The notes beneath the pieces were generated by a model. The model was given only the letters and a program-made list of their open reading frames with translations, was not told the origin of the DNA and did not search any database. Of a DNA stretch of 50,518 nucleotides, positions 1-8,793 are shown one piece after another. Source of the DNA: Myxococcales bacterium (GTDB lineage: Bacteria; Lernaellota; Lernaellaia; Lernaellales; Lernaellaceae); assembly GCA_012517325.1 (NCBI GenBank), contig JAAYVF010000097.1, positions 1-50,518 on the forward strand, given 5' to 3'. Both the position numbers and the translations under genes were made by a program. Positions within the stretch are counted from its first letter, which is position 1, and each line of letters begins with the position of its first letter.

Positions 1-84
1 AAAGCCCGATGCAAAACGGAAAATCGAAAGGGAACAACCAACTGGACGTGGGTCTATCAGGCCTCGGCTCCGAACTCTACGTAA
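1..84 (+). CDS. Transposase C-terminal tail (partial, frame uncertain)
   Basis: The frame beginning at base 1 is open and ends in TAA at 82-84, five bases before the first terminal GGGGACA repeat, which is where transposases of this IS type usually stop. It gives a basic, Trp-containing tail (NWTWVYQASAPNST). A second frame (from base 2) is also open, to TAA at 130, but it runs through the terminal repeats. The identity rests on position inside the IS, not on recognisable homology. Confidence 0.35.
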   Translation, partial: KARCKTENRKGTTNWTWVYQASAPNST

Positions 85-139
85 CCAAGGGGACATTTTT
101 GCTGCACAGTTGAGGGGACATATTGCCTAAGTATAAACA
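1..139 (+). mobile_element. Right end of an ISNCY-like insertion sequence
   Basis: The inner part of this end shows GGGGACA at 89-95 and again at 114-120. The same double GGGGACA pattern, inverted, occurs at the other edge of the window (50381-50432), and the two ends align base by base through the outer TAAG..ATA.ACA tract. By that alignment the element ends in CA at 139. The reading frame of the neighbouring aldehyde dehydrogenase stops making sense at exactly this point, which supports 139/140 as the junction. Only the terminus is in the window; the bulk of the element lies to the left. Confidence 0.7.
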
Positions 140-1365
140 CCGGCTTCCAGCTCACCGGCGATCCGGCGCGCCTTGGCCTGGTTTTGCGTCCACAGCGAGG
201 CGCCCAAGCCGTATGGCGAGGCGTTCGCGAGACGGACGGCTTCCGCGTCGGTCTCGACGACGAGCACCGGCGCGACCGGGCCGAAGGTTTCCTCGGCCGC
301 GACCGGCATTTCGGGGCGGACCTGGGTCAACAGGGTGACCGGATAAAAATAGCCGCGCCCGGCGGGGATTTCGCCGCCCAGTTCAAGCCGCGCGCCGGCG
401 GTCACCGAACGCGTGATCTGGTCGTGCAGCAGAAAACGCAAATCGCCCCGCGCCAACGGGCCGATCGCGGTTGTCTCGTCCAGCGGATCGCCCACCTTCA
501 GTTGCCGCAATTGCGCCTTGAACAGCTGCAGGAACGGTTTGGCGACGGTTTCCAAAACGATGAATCGCTTGGCGGCGATGCAGCTCTGGCCGGCGTTGAT
601 CGTCCGCGCCTGCGCACCCGCCGCGGCGGCCCGTTCGAGGTCCGCGTCGTCCAGGACGATGAACGGATCGCTGCCCCCCAACTCCAGCACTGATTTTTTC
701 AAGGCCGCGCCGGCCGCGGCGGCCACGCGACGGCCGGCCGTTTCGCTGCCGGTCAGCGTCACCGCGGCGACCGCCGGATGGGCGATCAGCGTTTCGGCCG
801 TGGCGGCGGAAATGAGCAGGTTGGTGAAAACGCCGTCCGGAAAACGGCAATCCCGAAACAGGTCCTCGATCGCCATCGCGCATTGGGGCACGTTGGAGGC
901 ATGTTTGAGCAACGCCGCGTTGCCGGCCAGCAGCGCCGGCGCCGCGAACCGGAAGATCTGCCAGAACGGGAAATTCCACGGCATGATCGCCAGGACAATA
1001 CCCAGCGGGTCGTAACGGACGTAACTTTCGGCGGCATCGGTCGCGACCGCCCGCGTTGGCAGGAATTCCGCCCCGTGCGCGGCGTAGAATTCGCAGACCC
1101 AGGCGCACTTTTCGATTTCGGCCCGCGCTTGCGCGATCGGCTTGCCCATTTCGAGCGTCATCAGCGCGCCCAACCGTTGGGCGTCCTGGCGCAGCCGCGC
1201 GGCCAGGCCCCGCAGCAGGGCGGCGCGCTTGACGAAACCCAGCCCGGCCCAGGCCGGAAACGCCCGTTGGGCGCGCGCCAGCCGTTGCTCGATTTCCGCC
1301 GGCGAAAGTTCCGCGAAAGTTCTGATCAACTGGCCGTTGGACGGATTGGTGCTGGCGATGGTCAT
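127..1365 (-). pseudogene. sad: Sad/YneI-type succinate-semialdehyde dehydrogenase, 3' end removed by IS
   Basis: This NAD(P)-dependent aldehyde dehydrogenase would oxidise succinate semialdehyde to succinate, or act on a related aldehyde. The N-terminal MTIAST start follows GAGGAAA at good spacing. MPWNFPFW (128-135), the catalytic Glu228 in VLELGGSDPF and the nucleophile Cys262 in NAGQSCIAAKRF are all present, and long stretches match E. coli Sad as I remember it. The protein has only 412 residues where the family has about 455-460. It ends EAGVYT-stop, and the last residues are encoded by IS sequence. The missing part normally holds the conserved PFGG-K-SG-GRE segment and the C-terminal oligomerisation strand, so the product is probably inactive. 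The lost codons should lie on the far side of the IS. Confidence 0.88.
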
Positions 1366-1556
1366 CGAACCGTTTCCTCTCGAATGAATCGGGAATTAAC
1401 ATAGCACCGTCGGCGCGGAAGAAAACCGACGAAATGGATTTTTTCCGATCTTTCGCCGGCGGAAAATAGTTTGCGCCGGGTCTCTTTTTCAACACGGACG
1501 GTTGGTCTAGAATCACCGCCTGATTTTTTGTCTTTCAACAGCGAAGGTGAACCTAC

Positions 1557-2903
1557 ATGAATATCGGTCCGAACGATCCGTGCCCGTGCGGGTCGGGAAA
1601 AAAGTACAAGAATTGTTGCGCCGGCAAGGTCAAGGTGTTGCCGATCCGGCCGATCCCGCGGATCGTGCCGTCCGACGAACGTTGCGTCATTCCGGCGACG
1701 GCGAGCGGTAAGGCTTGCCGCGAGGTTTTTACCCGTTTGTGGAAATGGCTCGACGCCGCGGAAAACCAGGCCGAATGGCGGGAAATCTATCAGGACATCC
1801 CCGGATTTCTGGATGAGGATTCGGCCGCCGGCGATCCGGTCGGCGATATCCGGCACGATTGGCTGCTCTTTTTCTATCACGATCGCAACGGCCGGAGTTT
1901 TGCCGACAAATTCCTCGGCCAATTCGGGTCCGGGCTGACCGCCGAGGAGCGGGCGATTCTCCTGGCGCTGGCGGCCGAGCCGATCCGCCTGGTCGAATTC
2001 CGGGCAATCCGGCCGAATGGCGAGGCCCTGATCAGCGACATTTTTTCCGAAGAGGAATTCACGGTGCGGTTCGAAGGCGAACCGGGCCGGTTCCGCAAGT
2101 GGGAGCTGCGGCTGGTCCACCTGTGCGTGTTTGCGGACCGGATCGAATTCCTGGCCTGGGAACCGGTCGATCGTTTGTCGCGCGATGTCGTGCTGGACAC
2201 CATCGAGGATTATCTCTTCGAGCTCGAAAGCGAGGATCCGCACGCCGATCACGTCGATGCGATTCACGAGTATTTCCCGGAAGTGCTGGCCGCGGTTGCC
2301 GATGGTTTTCAGGCCCCGGGCCCCGAGGAAGCGGACGAAGCCGCGCTCGACGGGGATCTGATTCTCTATCAAGCTTACTACCAAATGACCGCGGAAGGTG
2401 AAATCCGGCGGCTGCTGGCGGAACAGCGCGATTTTTGCCCGGACGAGGAAACCGAAAACGGCTTTTTATGGCTGGAGCGCCCCAAGGCGAAGGGCGCGAA
2501 GAGCGCGGAACCGCGCATCCTGGGCCGTGTCGTTTTCGAGGAGGAGGGACTGATCCTGGAAGCACCGTCGCGCGAGGATCTGGTCAAGGGCAAGAAGATG
2601 CTGGACAAGACCTTCGGCGATCGCCTCCGCCATGTCGAGGATTCCGAAATGGACCTCAATGAGCTGTTGCAAGAGGACGGCGCGGAACCCGATTTCGAGG
2701 ATATGAAGCAGTACCTGGCCTCCTGGGTCGATGCGCCCATGGAGGAATTGGACGGCATGTCGCCGCGCGTCGCCGCCCGCGATCCCGAATTGATCGGCGT
2801 TTTGCGGGAATATTTGAAAGACCTCGAATACGCGGCCGAGAACCAATCGGATATCGTCGCCGACATCGAGCGGATTCGCCGGGAATTGAATCTCGCGGAG
2901 TAA
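1557..2903 (+). CDS. SEC-C motif protein
   Basis: The protein has 448 residues. It opens with a textbook SEC-C zinc knuckle (NDPCPCGSGKKYKNCC, residues 5-20), the metal-binding motif found at the C-terminus of SecA and in many proteins of unknown role. The rest is acidic, with no signal peptide or membrane segment, and I do not recognise a catalytic domain. The start follows AAGGTGA at 6 nt spacing. A weak TAGAAT -10 lies at 1508-1513. The gene is divergent from the aldehyde dehydrogenase and convergent with the secreted-protein gene downstream, with a shared terminator between them. The function is unknown; SEC-C proteins often bind nucleic acids or ribosome-associated partners. Confidence 0.8.
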   Translation: MNIGPNDPCPCGSGKKYKNCCAGKVKVLPIRPIPRIVPSDERCVIPATASGKACREVFTRLWKWLDAAENQAEWREIYQDIPGFLDEDSAAGDPVGDIRHDWLLFFYHDRNGRSFADKFLGQFGSGLTAEERAILLALAAEPIRLVEFRAIRPNGEALISDIFSEEEFTVRFEGEPGRFRKWELRLVHLCVFADRIEFLAWEPVDRLSRDVVLDTIEDYLFELESEDPHADHVDAIHEYFPEVLAAVADGFQAPGPEEADEAALDGDLILYQAYYQMTAEGEIRRLLAEQRDFCPDEETENGFLWLERPKAKGAKSAEPRILGRVVFEEEGLILEAPSREDLVKGKKMLDKTFGDRLRHVEDSEMDLNELLQEDGAEPDFEDMKQYLASWVDAPMEELDGMSPRVAARDPELIGVLREYLKDLEYAAENQSDIVADIERIRRELNLAE

Positions 2904-2913
2904 GCCCGGATAA

Positions 2914-2946
2914 AAAAACCGCCCGCTTTTTCGGCGGGCGGTTTTT
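2914..2946. terminator. Bidirectional intrinsic terminator
   Basis: A perfect 13-bp inverted repeat (AAAAACCGCCCGC and its complement) encloses a 7-nt loop. It is A-rich on the left and T-rich on the right, so it works in both directions. It sits between two convergent genes, the SEC-C gene and the minus-strand gene ending at 2968. Confidence 0.93.
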
Positions 2947-2967
2947 CGTTTAACCATCCGGAAGAAT

Positions 2968-3672
2968 TTATTTCGCGTTCGGGAACGCTTTCTTCACTTC
3001 TTCCATCTTCACGCGCTTGCCGGTGTTGTCGGCGTTTTCGTTGCGCATTTTCATCATGGCGAGGGTCTTTTTGGCCACCCACCAACGGGTCAACGAGGTG
3101 CCTTCGACGATGTTGTAAACGCCGGCGTCGATGTCGTTGCCCTGGACCTGAATTTTCTCGGAGCCTTCGTTCTTGTAGGTGACTTTCACGACCTTCATCT
3201 CTTTGAAGCAGAAGATTTTGAATTCTTTGGCCTGCTTTTCGGGCACGTTGTTCAGAATTTCCTGCTCGTCATAGCTGAAATAGTCGAAATCGCCCTTTTT
3301 CAACATGATCTTGTTGGCGCCGTCCATGATCTCGTAGCCGCCTTCAACCGGTTTGCCGGTGACGGTCTTGCCTTCGACCTTCATTGTGAAGGAGTGCATC
3401 GGCTGGTTGGTCGAACGGACGAATTCCATTTCGACGGTCTTGTTGCCTTTTTTCTCGAACAGGGTGCGGGTGGTTTTGATCGCCGTGGTGCCGTCGACGG
3501 TCACCTTGGTGTTTACGTCGTGCTGCCAGCCGGTCGCTTCGCCGGCCTTGTTGCTGTACAGCCACCACCAATTGCCGCCGTCCAGTTCCGAGAGCGGGCC
3601 CGCGAACGCCAGGGTGGCAAAACCCAAAACCATCGCGAACGCCATTACCATCGTCAATTTGGACAAACGCAT
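2968..3672 (-). CDS. Secreted protein, possibly LolA-like fold
   Basis: The 234-residue product has a clear Sec signal peptide (MRLSKLTMVMAFAMVLGFATLAFA, given here only as residues 1-24) with cleavage predicted after AFA. The mature part is Lys-rich, with beta-strand patterning (TVEMEFVRS, KVEGKTVTGK, KVVKVTYKN) and a WWW cluster near its start. This resembles small periplasmic lipoprotein-sorting or LolA/LolB-like proteins, but no diagnostic motif is visible. I chose the start at 3672 because AAGGAGG stands 6 nt before it; the longer frame upstream has no such site. It is a single gene with its own terminator downstream. The function is not known. Confidence 0.72.
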   Translation of the reverse strand: MRLSKLTMVMAFAMVLGFATLAFAGPLSELDGGNWWWLYSNKAGEATGWQHDVNTKVTVDGTTAIKTTRTLFEKKGNKTVEMEFVRSTNQPMHSFTMKVEGKTVTGKPVEGGYEIMDGANKIMLKKGDFDYFSYDEQEILNNVPEKQAKEFKIFCFKEMKVVKVTYKNEGSEKIQVQGNDIDAGVYNIVEGTSLTRWWVAKKTLAMMKMRNENADNTGKRVKMEEVKKAFPNAK

Positions 3673-3801
3673 GAATTTCCTCCTTCTTGCTTTTGTGTTG
3701 TCGGTACGGATAACAGGTACCGCAAGTTTTTCGGAAAGAGCCAATAGACTAATCGTTTTCACCGTAATTTCAACATCCCTCGGCGACGAGGGCGAGTCGA
3801 C

Positions 3802-5892
3802 CTAATTTCCGCCCCCTGGCGGGTTCAAACCCTCGATCAATCCCGGCACCTGCGCCGCACCTTCCGGCACGGCGATGCTCGAACCGGCGAAATCCTTGCC
3901 GATCGGCTCGGCGCGGCCGCCCAGGCATCCGGCGAGAAACAGTTCGGTCACCGCGAAAAACGACAGCCGGTTTTCCGGCCGGGCGAAACCGTGTCCTTCA
4001 TCCGAATAGAGCACGTAGGTCACCGGGATATTGCTCAGCTTCATCGCCTTGACGATCTGGTCCGACTCCGCCTGCTTGACGCGCGGGTCGTTGGCGCCCT
4101 GGCCGATCAAAAGCGGCCGGCGGATCTGGTCGGCATGCGTCAGCGGCGAACGCGACGCGAGAAAGAGCACGCCTTCGTCGGTGCGCGGATCACCGACGCG
4201 CGTGTAGAAAACGTCGAGCATCGGCTTCCAGTAGGGTGGGATCGATTCCAGCAGCGTCTCCAGGTTGGACGGCCCGACGATGTCGACGCCGCAGGCGAAC
4301 GCCTCGGGAGTCAGGGTCATACCCGCCAATGTGGCGTAACCGCCGTAACTGCCGCCCATGATCGCGACCTTGGCCGGATCGGCGATGCCCGCCTGGACGG
4401 CCCAGGCTACGGCGTCCATGAGGTCGGTCTGCATCTTGCCGCCCCATTCCTTGTTGCCCGCGTTGATGAAGTTCTTCCCGAATCCCGTCGAACCGCGGAA
4501 GTTTACGTCCAGCACCGCGTAACCGCGATTCGCCAGCCATTGGTGCATGGAGTTCAGACCCCACGACGTGCGCGACCAGGGGCCGCCGTGAACGTACAAC
4601 ACCAGCGGCAGCGGCGCCGCCGGCCGGGCGTCGCCGTCCGGGTCCGATTCTTGCGGCAGCGTCAGGTAGCTGACCAGCGACAGGCCGTCGCGCGCCGGAA
4701 TGCTGACCGGATGCATCTTGACCAGCGGCAGATGTTCCAGGGCTTGCAGATTGGTAAAGAGAAATTTCGCCCGGCGGGCGCGATGATCGTAAAGGTAATA
4801 GCGCACCGGCCCGTCGTCCTTGACGTACGCCACGATCCAGCGGGCGTCGTCGACGGTGCGGTCGGTTACTTCCACGTCGCCGTCGTCGAGGCCGCGCAGG
4901 TATTCCAGGTCGGGGGCGATGGCCTGGTCCAGAGTCCGCCAGTGCTTGCGCTCGAAATTCGCGGCGACGGCCTGTACGGTTTTCTCGGTGGGATGGACCA
5001 GCGCGTCGCTGATGTCGGCGCGCGGATCCTCGGCCAGCAATTTCCGTTCGCCCGAGGCGACGTTCTGCCAGTACAACGCGGCGGTGTCGCGCTGGCGGCT
5101 GTCGAGCAGGTAAATGCCCGCGGTGGTTTTGTCGAAGCCGACCAGGTGGGTGGTCATCGCGTCGTCCGCCCCGATTTGCAGATACGGCTGCCACTGGCCG
5201 TCATCGGCCAATTTCAGGTATTCGAGTCCGCCGTCGGGGGTGATGCGGTCGGCGAAGCGGATGCGGTAATCGTCGTCGGTGACGAAATCGGCGAAACCGG
5301 GGTTTTGCATCGCCAGGGACAATTCGCCGGTCAGCAGATCGACGCGGTAGAGGTCGTGATATTCCGGCACGCGATTGTTGAGCGCGATCAGGATCGACGT
5401 CGGGAATTTCGGGCTGACGGCCTGGATGTCCGCGCGCACGCCGGGGTAGGGCGTCAGGTCGCGGTCGGAACCGTCGCGCAGATCCACGACGTGGACGCGC
5501 CAGTTTTCGTCGCCGTCCTTGTCTTGCAGATAGAGAACGTGCTCGTTGGTGTAGGCCCAGAAATAGTTGCGGATGCCGCGCTTTTTATCGCTCGTCACCG
5601 GCTTGGCCGTCGTGAAATCGTCGGCCGGACCGACCCAGACGTTCAGCACGCCGTCCACCGGCGCCAAAAAGCTGATCTTTTGCCCGTCGGCGCTGAGTTG
5701 CACGCCGGCGCGATCCGGGTTGCCGAACAACACCTGCCGCGGAATCAGCGGCGGGATGACCGGTTTGGCGGCGATCGCCGGAACGACCGGGGCCGTTTTC
5801 GCGGCCGCGCAGCCGAAGGCCGCCACGGCAAGAAGGAGCAACGAGAGCCAAAAAATGATCCGCCGGCCATGACGGCCCGAAAGCAAAGACAT
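3802..5892 (-). CDS. S9 family prolyl oligopeptidase-like lipoprotein
   Basis: This is a 696-residue serine peptidase of the prolyl oligopeptidase/acylaminoacyl peptidase family. An N-terminal lipoprotein signal (hydrophobic stretch, then AAFGC with Cys28) places it on the periplasmic face of a membrane. A beta-propeller-like region (about 50-390) precedes an alpha/beta hydrolase domain. The nucleophile Ser lies in GGSYGGYA, the Asp in GANDPRV and the His in DEGHGFARP, so the triad is complete. The ATG at 5892 has GGAGG 7 nt upstream; a TTG two codons earlier is less likely. It stands alone on the minus strand between two other secreted proteins. Confidence 0.9.
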   Translation of the reverse strand: MSLLSGRHGRRIIFWLSLLLLAVAAFGCAAAKTAPVVPAIAAKPVIPPLIPRQVLFGNPDRAGVQLSADGQKISFLAPVDGVLNVWVGPADDFTTAKPVTSDKKRGIRNYFWAYTNEHVLYLQDKDGDENWRVHVVDLRDGSDRDLTPYPGVRADIQAVSPKFPTSILIALNNRVPEYHDLYRVDLLTGELSLAMQNPGFADFVTDDDYRIRFADRITPDGGLEYLKLADDGQWQPYLQIGADDAMTTHLVGFDKTTAGIYLLDSRQRDTAALYWQNVASGERKLLAEDPRADISDALVHPTEKTVQAVAANFERKHWRTLDQAIAPDLEYLRGLDDGDVEVTDRTVDDARWIVAYVKDDGPVRYYLYDHRARRAKFLFTNLQALEHLPLVKMHPVSIPARDGLSLVSYLTLPQESDPDGDARPAAPLPLVLYVHGGPWSRTSWGLNSMHQWLANRGYAVLDVNFRGSTGFGKNFINAGNKEWGGKMQTDLMDAVAWAVQAGIADPAKVAIMGGSYGGYATLAGMTLTPEAFACGVDIVGPSNLETLLESIPPYWKPMLDVFYTRVGDPRTDEGVLFLASRSPLTHADQIRRPLLIGQGANDPRVKQAESDQIVKAMKLSNIPVTYVLYSDEGHGFARPENRLSFFAVTELFLAGCLGGRAEPIGKDFAGSSIAVPEGAAQVPGLIEGLNPPGGGN

Positions 5893-6012
5893 CGGCAAAC
5901 CTCCGCCTGATTCAATGCAGGGTTAGATCAAGGGAAACAACCAGAAGTTAAACCCGTCGCGCCCGAAGCGCAACTTTGGGGATCGGAAGCGACCGGAGTG
6001 AGCGGCCGGTTC

Positions 6013-6537
6013 TTACTCGGGAATCACGGTCGATTCGGTGATCGCCAGGGCGCCGTTGACCCAAGCCTCGACGGTATAAGTTCCGGGGGCAAGGCCGGCG
6101 ATCCGAGTGGCGACATCGAACGGGCATTCGCACCAGCAGGGTTCGGGAGTATATTCCACCTCGTCCAACCGGATGACATTGCCCGATATTTCCAGGGTGA
6201 CATCGACGCGTTCCAGGCAGCAGTTGAAAACCGCGTTGACGTGCGTCACGGTCAGAATGCCGCCCTCGTAGCTGAAGACGAGATCCTGCGGCCAGTCCTC
6301 TTTGCCGGCTCCCGATCCGTCCTTACAAGAGCCGGTTTGCGTGTCGACGATCGAGGGGCCTTGCGTATCGTCATCGCCGTTGTCGTCATCGCTCTGATTG
6401 TCGTCATTGTCGTCGTCAGCGGCGGTGCCGCTGTCGTCATTGTCATCATTGTCGTCATCGTCGCCGCAGGAGAAGACAAACCAACCGATCGCGCCGACCA
6501 GCAGGGTCAGGATCAATAAAAAAGATTTTTTATCCAT
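6013..6537 (-). CDS. Lipoprotein with Asp/Asn-rich linker and Cys-rich domain
   Basis: The 174-residue protein starts with a lipoprotein signal (MDKKSFLLILTLLVG, then FSC with Cys24) and continues directly into a low-complexity Asp/Asn linker (residues 26-57). The remaining 115 residues form a beta-rich domain with clustered cysteines (NCC, CWCECPF) that could be disulfides; it ends in a strand-loop pattern (APGTYTVEAWVNG) like carbohydrate-binding or Ig-like folds. The ATG at 6537 is 7 nt from AGGAGG, while another ATG two codons upstream overlaps that site. The function is unknown. The linker type recurs in the GH79-like protein at 48604. Confidence 0.75.
   Translation of the reverse strand: MDKKSFLLILTLLVGAIGWFVFSCGDDDDNDDNDDSGTAADDDNDDNQSDDDNGDDDTQGPSIVDTQTGSCKDGSGAGKEDWPQDLVFSYEGGILTVTHVNAVFNCCLERVDVTLEISGNVIRLDEVEYTPEPCWCECPFDVATRIAGLAPGTYTVEAWVNGALAITESTVIPE
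6367..6462 (-). repeat. Asp/Asn codon repeat (lipoprotein linker)
   Basis: Codons 26-57 of the lipoprotein are almost all GAC, GAT and AAT/AAC, forming a degenerate trinucleotide repeat right after the lipidated Cys. It probably acts as a flexible, acidic spacer between membrane and domain. Length variation by slippage is plausible. Confidence 0.8.
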
Positions 6538-6628
6538 GGTCATCCTCCTGAAGAACGAAACCCTGTTCCTATCAATACTACTTTTTAATCGAAAAACCAA
6601 TATTCCGGTTCCGGCGCGGCCGTGATAA

Positions 6629-6645
6629 TTTGGCCGGGAGCCAAA
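6629..6645. promoter_or_regulatory. Inverted repeat before dinB
   Basis: TTTGGC and GCCAAA form a perfect 6-bp inverted repeat with a 5-nt spacer, ending 15 nt before the dinB start. It partly overlaps a possible -10 (GATAAT, 6624-6629). It could be an operator for an SOS-type repressor or a short 5' mRNA hairpin. I see no known LexA consensus here. Confidence 0.35.
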
Positions 6646-6660
6646 CGGAAACGAGGAGCC

Positions 6661-7842
6661 ATGCCGCGCCTGATCATGCACCTGGATATGGATGCGTTTT
6701 TCGCCGCCATTGAGCAGCGCGATCATCCGGAATACCGCGGCAAGCCGGTCGTGGTCGGCGCGCAGCCGGGCGGGCGCGGCGTCGTCGCGACGTGTTCCTA
6801 CGAGGCGCGGCGCTACGGCATCCATTCGGCGATGCCGATTTCGCAAGCTTACAAACGTTGCCCGCAGGCCATTTTCGTCACCCCCGACCATCACCGATAC
6901 GTCGACGTTTCGCGGCAAGTGATGACGCTGCTCGAAACCATTTCGCCGCTGGTCGAACCGATTTCCATCGACGAGGCGTTCGTCGATATCACGGGGCTGG
7001 AAAAATTGTTCGGCTCGCCGGCGGACATCGGCCGCCACGCCAAGGAACTGATCCGCCGCGAAACCGAACTAACGGCCTCGGTGGGCATCGGCCCGAACCG
7101 GCTGATCGCCAAGATCGGCTCGGACCACCGGAAGCCCGACGGCTTGACCGTGGTCGCGCCGGAAGAGGTGTTGGATTTCCTGGCGCCGCTGCCGGTTTCG
7201 CGCTTGCGCGGCGTCGGCCCGCGCGCGCTCAAGGAATTGCAGCAACTGGGCATCCGCACCGTCGGCCAATTGCGCGCCTGGCCGCCGGCGGCGCTGGCCG
7301 AACGGTTCGGCGAACGGTGGGCCGCGGAGTTGCACGCGCAATCCCGCGGCATCGCCTCGGCGGAAATCGGCGGCGAGGAACAACGCAAACAGGTGTCGAA
7401 GGAAACCACGTTCATGGCCGACGTCGACGAGCCGGCGATCATCCGCGACACCCTGCTGGAGTTGTCCACCGGGGTGGGTCGCGCGGCGCGCGGTGAGGAG
7501 CTTTGCGGCCGGGTGGTGACCTTGAAAATCCGCCTGGAAGGATTCGAAACGCATACGCGGCAAACGCGGCTGGATCACGCGACCAACAGCGATCGGCGCA
7601 TCTTCGCCGCCGCGATGAAGCTGTTCGCCGCGAGCGGTTTTGCCGGGCGGAAAATTCGCCTGCTCGGCGTCGGCCTTTCCGATTGGGAAAGTGCGCCGTG
7701 CCGGCAACTCGATCTGGATTTTGTCGCCGATACCAAAGAAGCGAAGTTGTTCGCCGCGGTGGATCGGCTGACCGATCGTTTCGGGCGCGGCGTCATCGGC
7801 CTGGGCGGCGCCGGATTGAAAAAGCCTTCGCGCGAGGAATGA
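6661..7842 (+). CDS. dinB: DNA polymerase IV
   Basis: This 393-residue Y-family polymerase carries out error-prone translesion synthesis. The catalytic metal-binding residues are visible: Asp9 and Asp11 in MHLDMDAFFA, and Asp104/Glu105 in SIDEAFVD. The YEAR-RYGI finger motif, the helix-hairpin-helix (VSRLRGVGPRALKELQQLG) and the little-finger domain follow in order, ending near the usual family length. No beta-clamp motif is obvious at the very C-terminus. The ATG at 6661 is preceded by GAGGAG; an upstream in-frame ATG at 6622 lies before the inverted repeat and is less likely. Confidence 0.96.
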   Translation: MPRLIMHLDMDAFFAAIEQRDHPEYRGKPVVVGAQPGGRGVVATCSYEARRYGIHSAMPISQAYKRCPQAIFVTPDHHRYVDVSRQVMTLLETISPLVEPISIDEAFVDITGLEKLFGSPADIGRHAKELIRRETELTASVGIGPNRLIAKIGSDHRKPDGLTVVAPEEVLDFLAPLPVSRLRGVGPRALKELQQLGIRTVGQLRAWPPAALAERFGERWAAELHAQSRGIASAEIGGEEQRKQVSKETTFMADVDEPAIIRDTLLELSTGVGRAARGEELCGRVVTLKIRLEGFETHTRQTRLDHATNSDRRIFAAAMKLFAASGFAGRKIRLLGVGLSDWESAPCRQLDLDFVADTKEAKLFAAVDRLTDRFGRGVIGLGGAGLKKPSREE

Positions 7843-7851
7843 ACGACCCCT

Positions 7852-8157
7852 TAAAAAGGAAGCGGGGGTGCGGGACCAAAAACCACACCCCCCTTTGAGG
7901 AAGAAGCCTTTGTCTATCTCACCATTGACCTTCGCAGGTCAACAGAACGAAACCGCGAACCAACCTTTATCAAAGGTGGCGAAAAAACATTTCGATTTGA
8001 TAACAACCCCGTCGATGAGAAGATGCTAGCCGAGTTTCGAAATCGATGTCAATCAATTCCTGGCGAGGCGATGTTTTTTTCGGCGATCGTTCGGCCGGTG
8101 GTCGGAGATGCATTTAAAATTGTAACTATCGGTAATGGAAGAATAATAGTCGCATAA
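7852..8157 (+). pseudogene. Start-less open frame, possible gene remnant
   Basis: An open frame ends in TAA at 8155-8157 and is open back to a TAA at about 7850. It has no ATG or GTG near its beginning; the first ATG is at 8029. The encoded sequence (for example EAFVYLTIDLRR and MFFSAIVRPVVGDAF) looks protein-like rather than random. Its base composition is clearly less GC-rich than the flanking dinB. It may be the C-terminal remnant of a gene lost by deletion next to dinB. I do not recognise the family. Confidence 0.3.
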
Positions 8158-8168
8158 GAAAAAATGTA

Positions 8169-8193
8169 AGGAATGCCCTGGCATCCCTTTTTC
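8169..8193. terminator. Hairpin with T-run between remnant and flavodoxin
   Basis: AAGGAATGCC and GGCATCCCTT can pair (one A-C mismatch) across a 2-nt centre that would open to a small loop, followed by five T on the plus strand and preceded by A-rich sequence. It lies just beyond the flavodoxin stop on the minus strand and after the remnant on the plus strand, so it could end transcription from either side. Confidence 0.5.
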
Positions 8194-8211
8194 GCTTGAA
8201 TTATTAGGAAT

Positions 8212-8715
8212 TTACTCGGCCAGGGAATTCCTGATTTGCGCTACCCAATTCCGGATGCGAACCGGGGATTGTTCGGGCTGATTGTCCTGATCCAGCGCCA
8301 GTCCGACGAAGCGGCCACCGCTCACGGCATCCGAGGCCATAAAGCCGAAACCTTCGGTCGAAAATTTCCCGATGATCGTTGCCCCGCGAGCCAACAGGCG
8401 GTCATAGAGATAGCCCATGGTGTTCAGAAATTTATCGGGGTATTCCTTTTGATCGCCGAGACCGAATAAGGCGAATTTGGTGTCGTAGCGCTCCGGATTA
8501 TCCAGCTTGGCCAGGAAATCCTTCCATTCTTCCACTTCCCCGATATCCCACGTGGATGTCCCCAGGATAACCAGGTCGTAGTCGTCCAGATCTACTCGGT
8601 CGACTTCATTGATGTCCTGCACGATGGCATTTCTTCCGAATTCGGATCGAATCGCCTCGGCTATTTCCCTGGTATTGCCGGTGATCGAGCCGAAGAAAAC
8701 GCCGATGTTTTTCAT
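8212..8715 (-). CDS. fldA: Flavodoxin
   Basis: A 167-residue long-chain flavodoxin, an FMN electron carrier that replaces ferredoxin when iron is short. The FMN-phosphate loop (GSITGNTREIA, residues 9-19), the 50s-loop segment (GTSTWDIGE) and the 90s loop (FGLGDQKEYPDKF) are all present, as is the GLALD segment typical of long-chain forms. AAAGGAG stands 7 nt before the ATG. A good sigma-70 promoter lies 72-107 nt upstream. The gene neighbours a TetR regulator and the iscS-iscR-iscU operon, which fits an iron or oxidative-stress role. Confidence 0.95.
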   Translation of the reverse strand: MKNIGVFFGSITGNTREIAEAIRSEFGRNAIVQDINEVDRVDLDDYDLVILGTSTWDIGEVEEWKDFLAKLDNPERYDTKFALFGLGDQKEYPDKFLNTMGYLYDRLLARGATIIGKFSTEGFGFMASDAVSGGRFVGLALDQDNQPEQSPVRIRNWVAQIRNSLAE

Positions 8716-8793
8716 CTGGCTTCTCCTTTTTTTAAAAGCGGTTTCATTCCCATGAACAACGCCATTTCAAGAAGTTCCCGTGTCGCTGTTTAT

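Noticed and set aside
3991-5910. Long plus-strand open frame (639 codons)
   Set aside because: It is the antisense of the S9 peptidase. Its product is Arg/Val/Gly-rich with no motif, an effect of GC-rich codon bias.
6622-6660. Upstream ATG for dinB and a LexA box
   Set aside because: The ATG lies before the inverted repeat and has no ribosome site; GAAC-N8-GTTC at about 6553 does not match LexA spacing I know.
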